A DNA stretch of 64,000 nucleotides from Comamonadaceae bacterium (GTDB lineage: Bacteria > Pseudomonadota > Gammaproteobacteria > Burkholderiales > Burkholderiaceae_C): NCBI GenBank assembly GCA_947455145.1, contig CANGME010000003.1:210814-274813 (forward strand), written 5' to 3'. This document shows positions 43,159 through 52,401 of this stretch, piece after piece. The translations under genes were made by a program, and so were the position numbers. The stretch's first letter is position 1. The number at the start of each line of letters is the position of its first letter. The notes beneath the pieces were generated by a model. That model was given only the letters and a program-made list of their open reading frames with translations, was not told the DNA's origin and ran no database searches.

Positions 43159-43947
43159 ATGCAACTCAAACCCAACGCACTCAAACACGCCCTGGCCCAC
43201 AAGCAGGTTCACATCGGCCTGTGGACGTGCCTGTCCAGCGCCTACTCCACCGAACTGCTCGCGGGCTCCGGCTACGACTGGTTGACGCTGGACATGGAGC
43301 ACTCGCCCAATGACCTGCGCGGCGTGCTGGCCCAAATGCAGGCGCTGGGCGGCTACGACGTGGAGCCCGTGGTGCGCCTGCTGCGTTTTGACAAAGACCT
43401 GGTCAAGCAGTACCTGGATTTGGGCGCGCGCACCCTGGTGCTGCCCAATATCGAAAGCGCTGACGAGGCGCGCGCCATTGTGCAAGCGGTGCGCTATCCA
43501 AAAGCTGAGGGCGGCGGCATTCGCGGCGTGGCGGGCTTGCAGCGCGCCAACCGCTGGGGCCGTGTGCCCAACTACCACCGCGACGCTGAGCAAGAGCTGT
43601 GCATCCTGGCGCAGATCGAATCCGCTCGCGGCGTGGACAACGCCGCCGCCATAGCCGCCGTGGACGGCATTGACGGCTTCTTCGTCGGCCCCTCTGACCT
43701 AGCCGCCAGCCTGGGCCACATCAACCAACCTATGGAGCCGGTCGTGCAACAAGCCATTGCACAAGCCCTGGCTGCGGCCACCGCCGTGGGCAAAGGCTGC
43801 GGTATTTTGGCGCGCAACGAGGTGGAGGCGCAGCGCTACACCGAGATGGGCTATTTGATGATTGGCCTGGGCTCAGACCAAGGCCTGCTGGCCAAGGCCA
43901 GTGATGAACTGGTGGCGCGGTATCGGGCGCTGTGCCCGATGGCATGA
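43159..43947 (+). CDS. HpcH/HpaI-family class II aldolase
   Basis: The 262-residue TIM-barrel protein has YDWLTLDMEHSPNDLRGVLAQM, VVRLLRFDKDLVKQYLDLGARTLVLPNIESADEAR, GVAGLQRANRWGR, LAQIESARGVDNAAAIAAVDGIDGFFVGPSDLAASLG. These are the metal and substrate motifs (catalytic His and Arg, metal ligands Glu and Asp) of 4-hydroxy-2-oxo-heptanedioate or 2-keto-3-deoxy-sugar acid aldolases, which release pyruvate. It is 35 bp behind the E1 gene, so pyruvate or a 2-oxoacid may link the two. The exact substrate cannot be told. Confidence 0.9.
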   Translation: MQLKPNALKHALAHKQVHIGLWTCLSSAYSTELLAGSGYDWLTLDMEHSPNDLRGVLAQMQALGGYDVEPVVRLLRFDKDLVKQYLDLGARTLVLPNIESADEARAIVQAVRYPKAEGGGIRGVAGLQRANRWGRVPNYHRDAEQELCILAQIESARGVDNAAAIAAVDGIDGFFVGPSDLAASLGHINQPMEPVVQQAIAQALAAATAVGKGCGILARNEVEAQRYTEMGYLMIGLGSDQGLLAKASDELVARYRALCPMA

Positions 43948-43959
43948 GACGGATTGACC

Positions 43960-44484
43960 TCACTGCACTTTAAATTCCTCAAACGCATCCCGCAAAAACA
44001 CTGGCAAATCCATGACGGGCGGACGCTGCGAAATTTGATAAAGCATCTGTGCCACGAAGCCTCGGTGATAGGTCTTGTGGTTCACGATGTGCAGCAACAT
44101 GTCGCCCCGCGACATCGCACCGAGACCACCGCCAATGAACTCAAAATCCACTACTTCAGCGTAGGCTTTTTCAGACAGTTTATCGGCATACGCAACATAC
44201 CAATCGTCAATCTGGTGCTGAGCAGCTTGAAGCTCGCTCAAGCTGGGCAAAGTGTCTGTATTTCGTGCGCTAAAACCATGCGCTTTACCAAGCAGATGCG
44301 CCTGCCATATTTGGTCAACCACATAGGAGTGGTTGAGAGCCTTGATCATGCTGCCAGCGCCCTCACTGCGCGGCGCAGTCACATCGTCTTCGGCCAACCC
44401 TGTCAGCGCAACAAACAAGCGCTGATTGGCCCACGCGGAGTAGCGGGTGAGCATTCTGATATTTCGCAAAACTGGCATGGTCAC
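43960..44484 (-). CDS. DinB-family protein
   Basis: The 174-residue four-helix-bundle protein begins RNIRMLTRYSAWANQRLFVAL. It has three His in the positions expected for the DinB metal site: NHSYVVDQIW in helix 2 and HIVNHKTYHRGFVAQML in helix 4. DinB proteins are metal-binding putative thiol-dependent S-transferases or DNA-damage-induced proteins; the role here is unknown. It is convergent with the aldolase gene (12-bp gap). Confidence 0.88.
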   Translation of the reverse strand: MTMPVLRNIRMLTRYSAWANQRLFVALTGLAEDDVTAPRSEGAGSMIKALNHSYVVDQIWQAHLLGKAHGFSARNTDTLPSLSELQAAQHQIDDWYVAYADKLSEKAYAEVVDFEFIGGGLGAMSRGDMLLHIVNHKTYHRGFVAQMLYQISQRPPVMDLPVFLRDAFEEFKVQ

Positions 44485-44513
44485 ACCTCAGCTTCTTTTG
44501 CGCCTTAAAGGTT

Positions 44514-45275
44514 TCAAGATTTATCTACTGGCGCTTTTGCGTATTCATCACGCAAATGCACCGGCTTGGCCGCGCGCTTGCGCATCAAAATATTGAGCAT
44601 TTCTACGCCTAATGAGAAAGCCATCGCAAAGTACACATAACCCTTAGGCACATGGTGGCCCAGACCTTCGGCGATGAGAACCACGCCCACGACGACAAGA
44701 AATGACAAGGCCAGCATCTTGATCGTCGGGTGGTTAGACACAAATCGGCCGATAGCGCCAGCAAAAACCATCATCATCGCCACCGATGCGACGACTGCCG
44801 CGATCATCACTGCAACTTCGTCCACCATGCCCACGGCGGTGATGATGGAGTCCAGAGAAAACACCAGGTCCACCACCATGATTTGCAAAATCACTGCCGT
44901 GAAAGTGGCCTTGACAGCGTTGGATGTATGCCCCTCCTCGCCCTCAAGCGACTGGTGAATCTCGCCCGTACTCTTCCAGATGAGGAACAAGCCGCCCGCA
45001 ATCAGGATGATGTCGCGCCCTGAAATGGCTTTGCCAAACGCGGTGAACAATGGCTCCACCAGTCCGATGATCCAGGCCAGAACCAGCAGCAGTCCGATAC
45101 GCATGAACATCGCCATGAACAAGCCCAAGCGGCGCGCCAAGGCACGTTTTTCAGGTGGCAATTTATCAACCAGGATAGAGATGAAGATGATGTTGTCAAT
45201 ACCCAGCACCAGTTCCAGAATCGTGAGCGTTCCAAAGGCAACCCAGGCTTGGGGATCAGATAAAAGTTCAAGCAT
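44514..45275 (-). CDS. TerC-family integral membrane protein
   Basis: The 253-residue membrane protein has the TerC hallmarks GIDNIIFISILVDKLPPEKR near the N-terminus and VFSLDSIITAVGM in the middle, with Asp residues in membrane helices, and about seven hydrophobic segments. TerC proteins are linked to manganese export and metalation of secreted enzymes, or to tellurite resistance. No yybP-ykoY riboswitch fits in the short gap to the response-regulator gene upstream, so it may be co-transcribed with that two-component pair. Confidence 0.92.
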   Translation of the reverse strand: MLELLSDPQAWVAFGTLTILELVLGIDNIIFISILVDKLPPEKRALARRLGLFMAMFMRIGLLLVLAWIIGLVEPLFTAFGKAISGRDIILIAGGLFLIWKSTGEIHQSLEGEEGHTSNAVKATFTAVILQIMVVDLVFSLDSIITAVGMVDEVAVMIAAVVASVAMMMVFAGAIGRFVSNHPTIKMLALSFLVVVGVVLIAEGLGHHVPKGYVYFAMAFSLGVEMLNILMRKRAAKPVHLRDEYAKAPVDKS

Positions 45276-45304
45276 GCCAATTCCTAGTTAAGTTAAGTTG
45301 ATTT

Positions 45305-46060
45305 TCAATTCGTTTCAATAGCTTCGCGCACAACTGTCAGTTGCCGCCGGGACACCATCAGCAGCTCCTCCACCCCGTTGAGTCGCACCGCCCAACCCTC
45401 GCCCTCTTGAGGATCAAAGTGTTTTTCCAGCGCACGCACGGCTCGCCGGGCCACCAAGGCGTTGCGGTGGATGCGCATGAATTGAGTAGGGTATTTTTCC
45501 TCCAGCTCGCTGATGGCGCCGTCCAAAATATAGCTCTTGGCTACAGTGCGAACAGTGATGTACTTCAGCTCGGCCTTGAGGTAGATAACCTCGCTCAAGG
45601 GCACGCGCTCGGTGCGACCACGCTCTTGAATGACCAGAACTTCTTCAGGCGAATCGGGCTCCAGCCTTTTATTGACTAGCGCTAGACGCTCCACTTTTTG
45701 TAGCGCCTGTTGCAAGCGCTCTAGCCGCACGGGCTTGGTCAGGTAGTCCACCGCTTCGATCTCAAAGGCCTGCACCGCGTGCTCAGCATGGGCGGTGACG
45801 AACACCACGGCGGGGGCTTGGGGCATGGTGCGCAGAGTTGCAGCCAAAGTCAGGCCATTGGCACCCGGCATGTGAATGTCCAGCAGCACCACGTCCACCG
45901 GCTGGCGTCGTAGTTGCTCAATGGCTTGGGTGGCATTGGCAGCTTCGCCTTCGACGCATGCTGAGGGTGATTTGCAGTCGCCCAGCAGGGTGCGCAGGCG
46001 GGCGCGTGCCAGCGCTTCGTCGTCCACGATCAGGACTTTCAGGGTCACGCTCGATGTCAT
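45305..46060 (-). CDS. LytTR-type response regulator (AlgR-like)
   Basis: The 251-residue protein has a receiver domain (phospho-acceptor Asp61 in VVLLDIHMPG, acidic pocket VDDEA, Lys in YLTKPVRL) and a C-terminal LytTR DNA-binding domain (VIYLKAELKYITVRT, FMRIHRNALVARRAVRAL). ATG 46060 overlaps the stop of the sensor kinase gene by four bases (ATGA). The pair next to argH repeats the algZ-algR-argH neighbourhood of Pseudomonas, where AlgR controls twitching motility, alginate and virulence genes. Targets here are unknown. Confidence 0.93.
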   Translation of the reverse strand: MTSSVTLKVLIVDDEALARARLRTLLGDCKSPSACVEGEAANATQAIEQLRRQPVDVVLLDIHMPGANGLTLAATLRTMPQAPAVVFVTAHAEHAVQAFEIEAVDYLTKPVRLERLQQALQKVERLALVNKRLEPDSPEEVLVIQERGRTERVPLSEVIYLKAELKYITVRTVAKSYILDGAISELEEKYPTQFMRIHRNALVARRAVRALEKHFDPQEGEGWAVRLNGVEELLMVSRRQLTVVREAIETN

Positions 46061-47094
46061 ATGGGCACCTCGATGCGCACCTGAAACACGCCATTTCTGA
46101 ACGCGCTTTGGAATTGTCCCTGCACGTCGTGCAGCAGGCGCAAGCGGGTGCGCACATTGTCCAGCGCAACGCCGTTGCCTGACGCACCAGGCCCGGCGGG
46201 CACAGAGTTGCTCACCTTCACCACCACCGTGGAGCCGCGCCGCTCGGTGGATATTTTGATCTCGGCCCCTTGGGCACTCGGCTCCACGCCATGGTGCACC
46301 GCGTTTTCCACCAGCGGCTGGAGCAGCAACGGCGGCAGACGGGCACTTTCGGCTCGGGGGTCGAGTGACCACGCCACCCGCAGCCGCTCCCCAAAACGCA
46401 CCTGCTCAATGGCCAAGTAGCGCTGGGCCAGGGTGATCTCTTGCCCCAGGGTGACTGATTCGCCAGGGTCAGCCAAGGCGTGGCGAAACAGATCGCTCAA
46501 ATCCTCCAGCAATGCCTCGGCCTTGGCCGGCTCGGCGCGCACCAAGGCAATGGCGCTGTTGAGTGTGTTGAATAAGAAGTGGGGGCGGATTCGCGCCTGC
46601 AACTCCTGCAAGCGTGCCGTGGTGGCCGCAGGCATTTGCCCCCGGGCCCGCAAGGCCAGCGCCGCCACCAAAACCGCCGACAACAAAGCGCCCGAGAACG
46701 CACAGGCCCACCACGGTGCGGGCAACAGCAACCCCGCCATGAACAACATACCGCAGCCATACAAACCTGCCAGCGCACCTAGCAACACGCCCGCAACATA
46801 CTGAGCCTTCAAGGGCAAGCGAGCCAGCAACCGCTTCCCAGCGCAAGCCAGCACCAGCCAGACCACCGTAGCCGGAAAGGCCCCACCCGTGATGAGTGAC
46901 AACCGCGCCAGCCAGTCCAGCACAGATGACGCGCCAAACATAGCCCCCACCGCCACCGCGGACTCCACAAACAGCACCGCCCGCAAGGCCACCCCGACCG
47001 AGCAGGCATCAAACACGGGCGGGCGCACCTTGGCAGGCACGGGCGCTTCGGGCGGTTCGTCCTGGAAGGTCGATAAAATTCGGGTGTCTTGCAT
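46057..47094 (-). CDS. LytS/AlgZ-type membrane sensor histidine kinase
   Basis: The 345-residue protein has several hydrophobic segments (about residues 30-160) and then a His_kinase domain with the acceptor His in ARIRPHFLFNTLNSAIALV. A short ATPase part follows (LPPLLLQPLVENAVHHGVEP, GNGVALDNVRTRLRLL). It has no periplasmic sensor domain, like AlgZ/FimS. ATG 47094 is chosen because the upstream extension to 47202 would run into argH on the other strand. It phosphorylates the overlapping LytTR regulator. Confidence 0.9.
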   Translation of the reverse strand: MQDTRILSTFQDEPPEAPVPAKVRPPVFDACSVGVALRAVLFVESAVAVGAMFGASSVLDWLARLSLITGGAFPATVVWLVLACAGKRLLARLPLKAQYVAGVLLGALAGLYGCGMLFMAGLLLPAPWWACAFSGALLSAVLVAALALRARGQMPAATTARLQELQARIRPHFLFNTLNSAIALVRAEPAKAEALLEDLSDLFRHALADPGESVTLGQEITLAQRYLAIEQVRFGERLRVAWSLDPRAESARLPPLLLQPLVENAVHHGVEPSAQGAEIKISTERRGSTVVVKVSNSVPAGPGASGNGVALDNVRTRLRLLHDVQGQFQSAFRNGVFQVRIEVPI

Positions 47095-47187
47095 AGCCCC
47101 AATTATTGGTGATGTAGCGCGGGCTGCACAATGGGGACTTGCCTCTCTACTTTCGTCTCTTCTTTCGCTTCGTCCTTCACGTCCATC

Positions 47188-48603
47188 ATGTCCCAAAATC
47201 AATTCGACAAAAAATCCGAAGCCTGGTCGGCGCTGTTCTCAGAACCCATGAGCGATCTGGTCAAGCGCTATACTTCCAGCGTGTTTTTTGACAAGCGCCT
47301 GTGGCTGGCCGACATCACCGGCAGCCTGGCCCACGCCGAGATGCTGGCCACCCAAGGCATCATTTCCAAAGCCGACCACGCCAGCATTGAAAAAGGCATG
47401 GCGCAAATCAGGAGCGAGATCGAGTCCGGTGCCTTCGAGTGGAAGCTTGACCTGGAGGACGTGCACCTCAACATCGAAGCGCGCCTGACCCAGTTGGTGG
47501 GCGACGCTGGCAAGCGCCTGCACACCGGGCGCAGCCGCAATGACCAAGTCGCCACCGACGTGCGCCTGTGGTTGCGCGGCGAGATCGACCTGATTGGCGG
47601 TCTTTTGGGCGACTTGCAAAAAGCCCTGCTCACCATCGCCGAGAAAAACGTCGAAGTCATCCTGCCCGGCTTCACCCACCTGCAAGTGGCCCAGCCGGTG
47701 AGCTTTGGTCACCACATGCTGGCCTACGTGGAAATGTTTGCCCGCGATGCCGCACGGATGGCCGATGTGCGCAAACGCGTTAACTTCCTGCCACTGGGTG
47801 CAGCCGCCCTGGCCGGCACCAGCTACCCGCTGGACCGCGAACGGGTGGCACGCGCCTTGGGCATGGTCGATGAACAAGGCCTGCCCCAGGTCTGCCAAAA
47901 CAGCCTAGACGCCGTGAGCGACCGCGACTTCGCCATTGAGTTCACCGCCGCCGCCACACTGGCCATGGTGCACATCAGCCGCTTCAGCGAAGAGCTGATT
48001 TTGTGGATGAGCCAGCCCTTCGGCTTCATCCAGATCGCAGACCGCTTCACCACCGGCTCGTCCATCATGCCGCAGAAGAAAAACCCCGACGTGCCCGAGC
48101 TGGCGCGCGGCAAAACCGGCCGCGTCGTCGGCCACTTGATGGGCCTGGTCACCCTGATGAAAGGCCAACCCCTGGCCTACAACAAGGACAACCAGGAAGA
48201 CAAAGAACCGTTGTTTGACACGGTGGACACGCTCATAGACACACTGCGCATCTTTGCCGACATGGTGGGCGGCATCACCGTCAAACCTGAAGCCATGGAG
48301 CGCGCCGCCCTCAAGGGCTACGCCACCGCCACCGACCTGGCCGACTACCTGGTGAAAAAAGGCCTGCCCTTTCGCGATGCGCACGAGACGGTCGCCCACG
48401 CCGTCAAAGCCGCCATCGGCCACAACGTGGACTTGTCCGAGTTGCCGCTGGCCGTGCTGCAAGGCTTTAACGCCTCTATCGAGAAAGACGTGTTCGATTG
48501 TCTGAGTCTGCGCGGCTCACTCAACGCCCGTAATACGCTGGGCGGCACAGCACCGGTGCAGGTGCGGGCGCAGATTGCGCGGCATCAGGCGCGGTTGGGT
48601 TGA
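47188..48603 (+). CDS. argH: Argininosuccinate lyase
   Basis: The 471-residue enzyme has the fumarase-superfamily signature [15 protein letters not shown], plus [17 protein letters not shown] and [16 protein letters not shown] with the catalytic His. It cleaves argininosuccinate to arginine and fumarate, the last step of arginine synthesis. It starts at ATG 47188 and is divergent from the sensor kinase gene with a 93-bp shared promoter region. Confidence 0.98.
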   Translation: MSQNQFDKKSEAWSALFSEPMSDLVKRYTSSVFFDKRLWLADITGSLAHAEMLATQGIISKADHASIEKGMAQIRSEIESGAFEWKLDLEDVHLNIEARLTQLVGDAGKRLHTGRSRNDQVATDVRLWLRGEIDLIGGLLGDLQKALLTIAEKNVEVILPGFTHLQVAQPVSFGHHMLAYVEMFARDAARMADVRKRVNFLPLGAAALAGTSYPLDRERVARALGMVDEQGLPQVCQNSLDAVSDRDFAIEFTAAATLAMVHISRFSEELILWMSQPFGFIQIADRFTTGSSIMPQKKNPDVPELARGKTGRVVGHLMGLVTLMKGQPLAYNKDNQEDKEPLFDTVDTLIDTLRIFADMVGGITVKPEAMERAALKGYATATDLADYLVKKGLPFRDAHETVAHAVKAAIGHNVDLSELPLAVLQGFNASIEKDVFDCLSLRGSLNARNTLGGTAPVQVRAQIARHQARLG

Positions 48604-48625
48604 ATTTGAACGTGCAATTGGGTGC

Positions 48626-49048
48626 CTAAATCACCACCGGCTTCACCCGAAGCCGCTTGGCATTCTTGGCCAACACAGCATCCAAAGTCACCATGCCTTG
48701 CGCCTTGTGTTCAATCGCGCAGGCCAGGTGCAACGCGTCTCCCGCGCGCAAACTTGAGGCGGCATCCATGGTCAGCACAGCGGCTTTGTGAAATGTCGTG
48801 GCCTCCACAGGCAGCAGTTGCAAGTCATTGGCACAGATGCGCTCAAACTGCATCCATGCGGATTGCGCCTGTGCTTGGGTCAATTGCCCGGTGCGCTGTT
48901 TAAGTCCAATGGCGCTGGCGAATTCGGTCACGCACCACGTCACCGACGTCAACTCCTGAGTGCAAGCGCTGTACCACTTGAGCACATCGGCGGTCTTGAC
49001 CTCATGGGTGCACAGCGCTACCAAGACGCTGGTATCGACGTAGAGCAT
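48626..49048 (-). CDS. PIN-domain toxin, VapC type
   Basis: The 140-residue protein (from ATG 49048) has the PIN acidic residues: MLYVDTSVLVAL (Asp4), TEFASAI (Glu), and RAGDALHLACAI followed by LDAVL (Asp residues). VapC toxins are Mg-dependent RNases, usually cutting tRNA. The start overlaps the antitoxin stop by one base (TGATG), which couples their translation. An in-frame extension into the antitoxin gene exists but is not needed. Confidence 0.9.
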   Translation of the reverse strand: MLYVDTSVLVALCTHEVKTADVLKWYSACTQELTSVTWCVTEFASAIGLKQRTGQLTQAQAQSAWMQFERICANDLQLLPVEATTFHKAAVLTMDAASSLRAGDALHLACAIEHKAQGMVTLDAVLAKNAKRLRVKPVVI

Positions 49049-49299
49049 CAGTAGCGCGCGTCTTGACGCAATTGATCCATCACCGATGAACCCATGGGCA
49101 AGCTTGTGTTGTCTCGGGTCAACTCTTGGGCGAAAGTTTTGCGATTCCATTTTGCAGGTGGCCGCAGATTCAACGCGCCATCCGCCCCCAGGTGCGCTTC
49201 AAGCTGGTCACCTTCTTTAACGCCAATTTGGCGCACGTAGTCAGCGGGTATGCGCACCGCCAGGCTATTGCCCCATTTCGAGATTTGTAGGTTCATCAT
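49048..49299 (-). CDS. AbrB/MazE-type antitoxin of the VapC toxin
   Basis: The 83-residue protein begins with an AbrB-type swapped-hairpin DNA-binding domain (NLQISKWGNSLAVRIPADYVRQIGVKEGDQL). A toxin-binding tail rich in charged and polar residues follows. Tandem ATG codons at 49299/49296 are possible starts. Such antitoxins repress their own operon together with the toxin. Confidence 0.88.
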   Translation of the reverse strand: MMNLQISKWGNSLAVRIPADYVRQIGVKEGDQLEAHLGADGALNLRPPAKWNRKTFAQELTRDNTSLPMGSSVMDQLRQDARY

Positions 49300-49333
49300 A
49301 ATTGATTTGGATATACGGTAATGTTTCTACACT

Positions 49334-49909
49334 CTAACTCTGCGTTACCAACCACGGTGTCACAGTTTTCTGCTCTGGGTCAAAGCGTGAGCGGTTGGTG
49401 AAGTTGACGTTTTTGCCGTAGATGTGAAGCGACACGCTGATCTGCTCAGAGTCGTTGCGCACGCTGTGGATGATGGACGGGCTGAGTAGCAGGGTTTGGC
49501 CGGGGGCGAAGACTTTCTCACTGAGTTTTTGCAGTTCAGCGTGGCCGGGTTGCGTGCCGTCATCCACGCGCTTCCAGAATTCATTGACTTCATCGCCCTC
49601 CACGCCCACCACCAAACCCCAGGTGCCGTGGTCATGCGGGGGTGTGCCTCGGCCGGGGAGCCAGCTGAGCACGGCCACGGCCAGGGTGTGGTCGGGCTCC
49701 TCGTGCAGCACCTGAAAGCCGAAGCCTTGCACGGGGTCGCAGTCTTTGCGCACGCGGGCTTTTAAATCGGCAGAAGCAGCGAGCGATTCTGCCAACGGGG
49801 CTAGGCGTTTGAAGACGTCGTGGGTGTCGCTGTTGTTCACCGCGATAGTTCTGAAGTCATCGACAAAATTAGCGAGTGTGTAGTGGGTTGACTCAACGGG
49901 TGTGGGCAT
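49334..49909 (-). CDS. Cysteine dioxygenase-like thiol dioxygenase
   Basis: The 191-residue cupin has the iron-binding HDHGTWGLVVGV motif and a later His in PSIIHSVRN, giving the three-His site of thiol dioxygenases. The Gly in place of the mammalian crosslink Cys is usual in bacteria. It would oxidise cysteine or 3-mercaptopropionate to the sulfinate; the substrate cannot be decided without the Arg/Gln positions being aligned. It is divergent from a Liv-type binding-protein gene. Confidence 0.85.
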   Translation of the reverse strand: MPTPVESTHYTLANFVDDFRTIAVNNSDTHDVFKRLAPLAESLAASADLKARVRKDCDPVQGFGFQVLHEEPDHTLAVAVLSWLPGRGTPPHDHGTWGLVVGVEGDEVNEFWKRVDDGTQPGHAELQKLSEKVFAPGQTLLLSPSIIHSVRNDSEQISVSLHIYGKNVNFTNRSRFDPEQKTVTPWLVTQS

Positions 49910-50029
49910 GATTTTTCCTTTTGGCGTGCGTTAGAAGTCTAACGTTTTGCCGCATGCGATACTTCGCTTTCAAGGGCTGATTTCGGGGCCTTGGATTTTT
50001 TGAACCATCAATGATAGAAGGAGACAGAT

Positions 50030-51202
50030 ATGGACAAACGTACCGTCATCAAGGCCTTGGCCGCAGCACCCTTGGCGCTGGCGTCTTTGCACGTATCCGC
50101 ACAGCAGGCCCCGTTCAAAATCGGACTGCTGGCGCCCATGACCGGGCCATTCGCATCCACAGGTAAACAGATGGAAGCTGGGGCGCGTCTCTGGATGGCG
50201 CAAAACAGCGGCTTGATTGCCGGGCGCAAAGTCGAGCTGATTCTGAAAGACGACACCGGCACGCCAGATGTCACCAAGCGCCTAGCCCAAGAGCTGGTGG
50301 TGAACGAAAAAGTGGACGTGCTGGCCGGTTTTGGTTTGACGCCGCTGGCACTGGCCACCGCGCCTGTGGCTACTCAGTCGAAGACGCCGATGGTCAACAT
50401 GCTGGCCGCCACATCGGCCGTGATTGACGCTTCGCCCTACATGGTGCGCGTGTCGATGACGCTGCCGCAAATCACGCTGGGCATTGCCGATTGGGCGCCT
50501 AAAAACAAGATTAAAAAAGTCGTGACGCTGGTGTCGGACTACGGCCCGGGCCTGGACGCTGAGCGCACCTTCCGTGAGCGCTTCATCTTCAATGGCGGGC
50601 AGATCATTGAGTCGATCCGCGTGCCCGTGCGCAACCCTGACTTCGCGCCCTTCTTGCAAAAAGTGCGCGACTTGGCCCCTGATGCCTTATTTGTGTTTGT
50701 GCCATCGGGCATAGGTACCGCCGTGATGAACCAGTTCACCGAGCGCGGCTTGGCCAAAGCTGGCATTCGCTTGATTGGCACGGGTGATGTGGTGGACGAT
50801 GACATCCTGAACTCCATGGGCGATGCCGCACTGGGCGTGGTGACGTCCTACCCCTACTCCACGGCACACCCCTCGGCAGTGAACAAGAAGTTCGTCGAAG
50901 CCTTCCAAAAAGCCAACAAAAACATGCGCCCCAACGTGGTGGCTGTGACCGGCTATGACGGCATGCACCTGATCTATGAAGCGCTGAAAAAGACTGGCGG
51001 CAAGGGCGGTGGTGATGCGCTGCTGGCGGCCATGAAGGGGCAGATTTTTGAGAGCCCACGCGGTCAGATCTACATCGACGCCAACACCCGCGACATTGTG
51101 CAAAGCGTGTACGTTCGCAAGGTGGAACGCAAAGACGGCGCGCTGTACAACATCGAATTTGAAGAACACAAGGATGTGCGCGACCCACCACGTTCGAAGT
51201 AA
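50030..51202 (+). CDS. ABC transporter periplasmic binding protein, Liv (HAAT) type
   Basis: The 390-residue protein has a signal peptide ending SLHVSAQQ (about 24) followed by FKIGLLAPMTGPFASTGKQMEAG. It is an orphan: no permease or ATPase genes are adjacent. A MetE-like enzyme and a Bug protein follow in the same direction with gaps of 15 and 29 bp, so the three probably form a transcript for uptake and use of one organic compound. Confidence 0.9.
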   Translation: MDKRTVIKALAAAPLALASLHVSAQQAPFKIGLLAPMTGPFASTGKQMEAGARLWMAQNSGLIAGRKVELILKDDTGTPDVTKRLAQELVVNEKVDVLAGFGLTPLALATAPVATQSKTPMVNMLAATSAVIDASPYMVRVSMTLPQITLGIADWAPKNKIKKVVTLVSDYGPGLDAERTFRERFIFNGGQIIESIRVPVRNPDFAPFLQKVRDLAPDALFVFVPSGIGTAVMNQFTERGLAKAGIRLIGTGDVVDDDILNSMGDAALGVVTSYPYSTAHPSAVNKKFVEAFQKANKNMRPNVVAVTGYDGMHLIYEALKKTGGKGGGDALLAAMKGQIFESPRGQIYIDANTRDIVQSVYVRKVERKDGALYNIEFEEHKDVRDPPRSK

Positions 51203-51217
51203 AAAGCGATAACCCGG

Positions 51218-52372
51218 ATGAAACCGTTTTTTCGTGCCGACCAAGTCGGCAGCCTGCTGCGCCCGCCTGAGTTAATTCAGGCGCGCGCGCAGTTTCAAAA
51301 AGGTGAAATCACCAAGGCCGCACTGAGAAGCGCGGAAGACGCGGCCATCCGCCACATCGTGGCCGAGCAGGAACGCATTGGTTTTGATGTCGTGGTGGAC
51401 GGTGAGTTTCGCCGTGAGAACTGGTGGATCGATTTTGTTGCGGGCTTGTCAGGCGTGGAGATTCGTGATGGCGATCCGGGTCAGGCGTTTGTCGCCCCCA
51501 CCGACACTGACGATCATGGGCACGACCACAGCCATGACGATCACGACCACGGCTGGCAGTATGTGCCCAAGAATGTATTTACGACCGGGCGCGTGCACGC
51601 GGCAGCGCCTATCACAGCACCGGACTTTTCTTTTCTTAAAAGCGTAAGCTCACGCGCAGCCAAGGTGACCCTGCCCTCCCCCACGCGGCTACATTTCCAC
51701 GGTGGGCGCGCGGCGGTCTCCCAGCAGGCCTACCCGGACATTGAAGAATTCTTTGCCGATTTGGCTAAGGTCTATCGCGCCGAGATTGCCGCGCTGGAGG
51801 CAGCAGGCTGCCGCTACATCCAGATCGACGACCCATTGATGACTTATTTCATCAGCGAGCGCATGCGTGCCGAGGTGGTCGCTGCGGGGGATGACCCGGA
51901 CGCCCGACTACGCCGCTATGTGGACTTGACCAATGAATGCATCGCCGGGCGACGCCCCGAGACCACCATTGGGATCCATGTGTGCCGGGGCAACTCACGC
52001 AGCGGCTGGATTGCCGAAGGCGGCTACGAGCGCATTGCCGAGAGCGTACTGGGCGGGCTCAAGGTCGATCATTTTTTGCTGGAATATGACGACGAACGCT
52101 CAGGCGACTTCGAGCCCCTGCGCCACGTGCCGCGCGGTGTGCGCGTGGTGCTGGGCTTGGTCACTACCAAGCGTGGACAGCTAGAGAGTGCTGACAACCT
52201 GATCCGACGCATCGACAGCGCCAGCAAACTCGTGCCGCTGGAAGACCTGGCCATCAGCCCCCAATGCGGCTTTGCCAGCACGGTGGAGGGCAATATCATC
52301 ACCCCCGATGACCAGTGGCGCAAACTGGCGCGCGTGGTGGAAGTGGCGCAGCGGGTCTGGGGCCAGGCTTGA
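51218..52372 (+). CDS. MetE-like cobalamin-independent methionine synthase II family protein with His-rich insert
   Basis: The 384-residue TIM barrel corresponds to the C-terminal catalytic half of MetE: FFRADQVGSLLRPPELI at the start, QIDDPLMTYFISERM, TIGIHVCRGNSRSGW with the zinc ligands His-x-Cys, and ISPQCGFAST with the third Cys. Family members without the N-terminal half methylate or demethylate small substrates and are not always methionine synthases. Unusual is a His/Asp-rich loop at about residues 97-113 (DDHGHDHSHDDHDHGW), which could bind or store zinc. The neighbours suggest a catabolic role. Confidence 0.85.
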   Translation: MKPFFRADQVGSLLRPPELIQARAQFQKGEITKAALRSAEDAAIRHIVAEQERIGFDVVVDGEFRRENWWIDFVAGLSGVEIRDGDPGQAFVAPTDTDDHGHDHSHDDHDHGWQYVPKNVFTTGRVHAAAPITAPDFSFLKSVSSRAAKVTLPSPTRLHFHGGRAAVSQQAYPDIEEFFADLAKVYRAEIAALEAAGCRYIQIDDPLMTYFISERMRAEVVAAGDDPDARLRRYVDLTNECIAGRRPETTIGIHVCRGNSRSGWIAEGGYERIAESVLGGLKVDHFLLEYDDERSGDFEPLRHVPRGVRVVLGLVTTKRGQLESADNLIRRIDSASKLVPLEDLAISPQCGFASTVEGNIITPDDQWRKLARVVEVAQRVWGQA

Positions 52373-52401
52373 GCCCGTCACAATGACTATAGAGACCCAC
52401 C

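Noticed and set aside
45276..45304. yybP-ykoY manganese riboswitch before the TerC gene
   Set aside because: Only 29 bp separate TerC from the upstream regulator gene, too short for the riboswitch.
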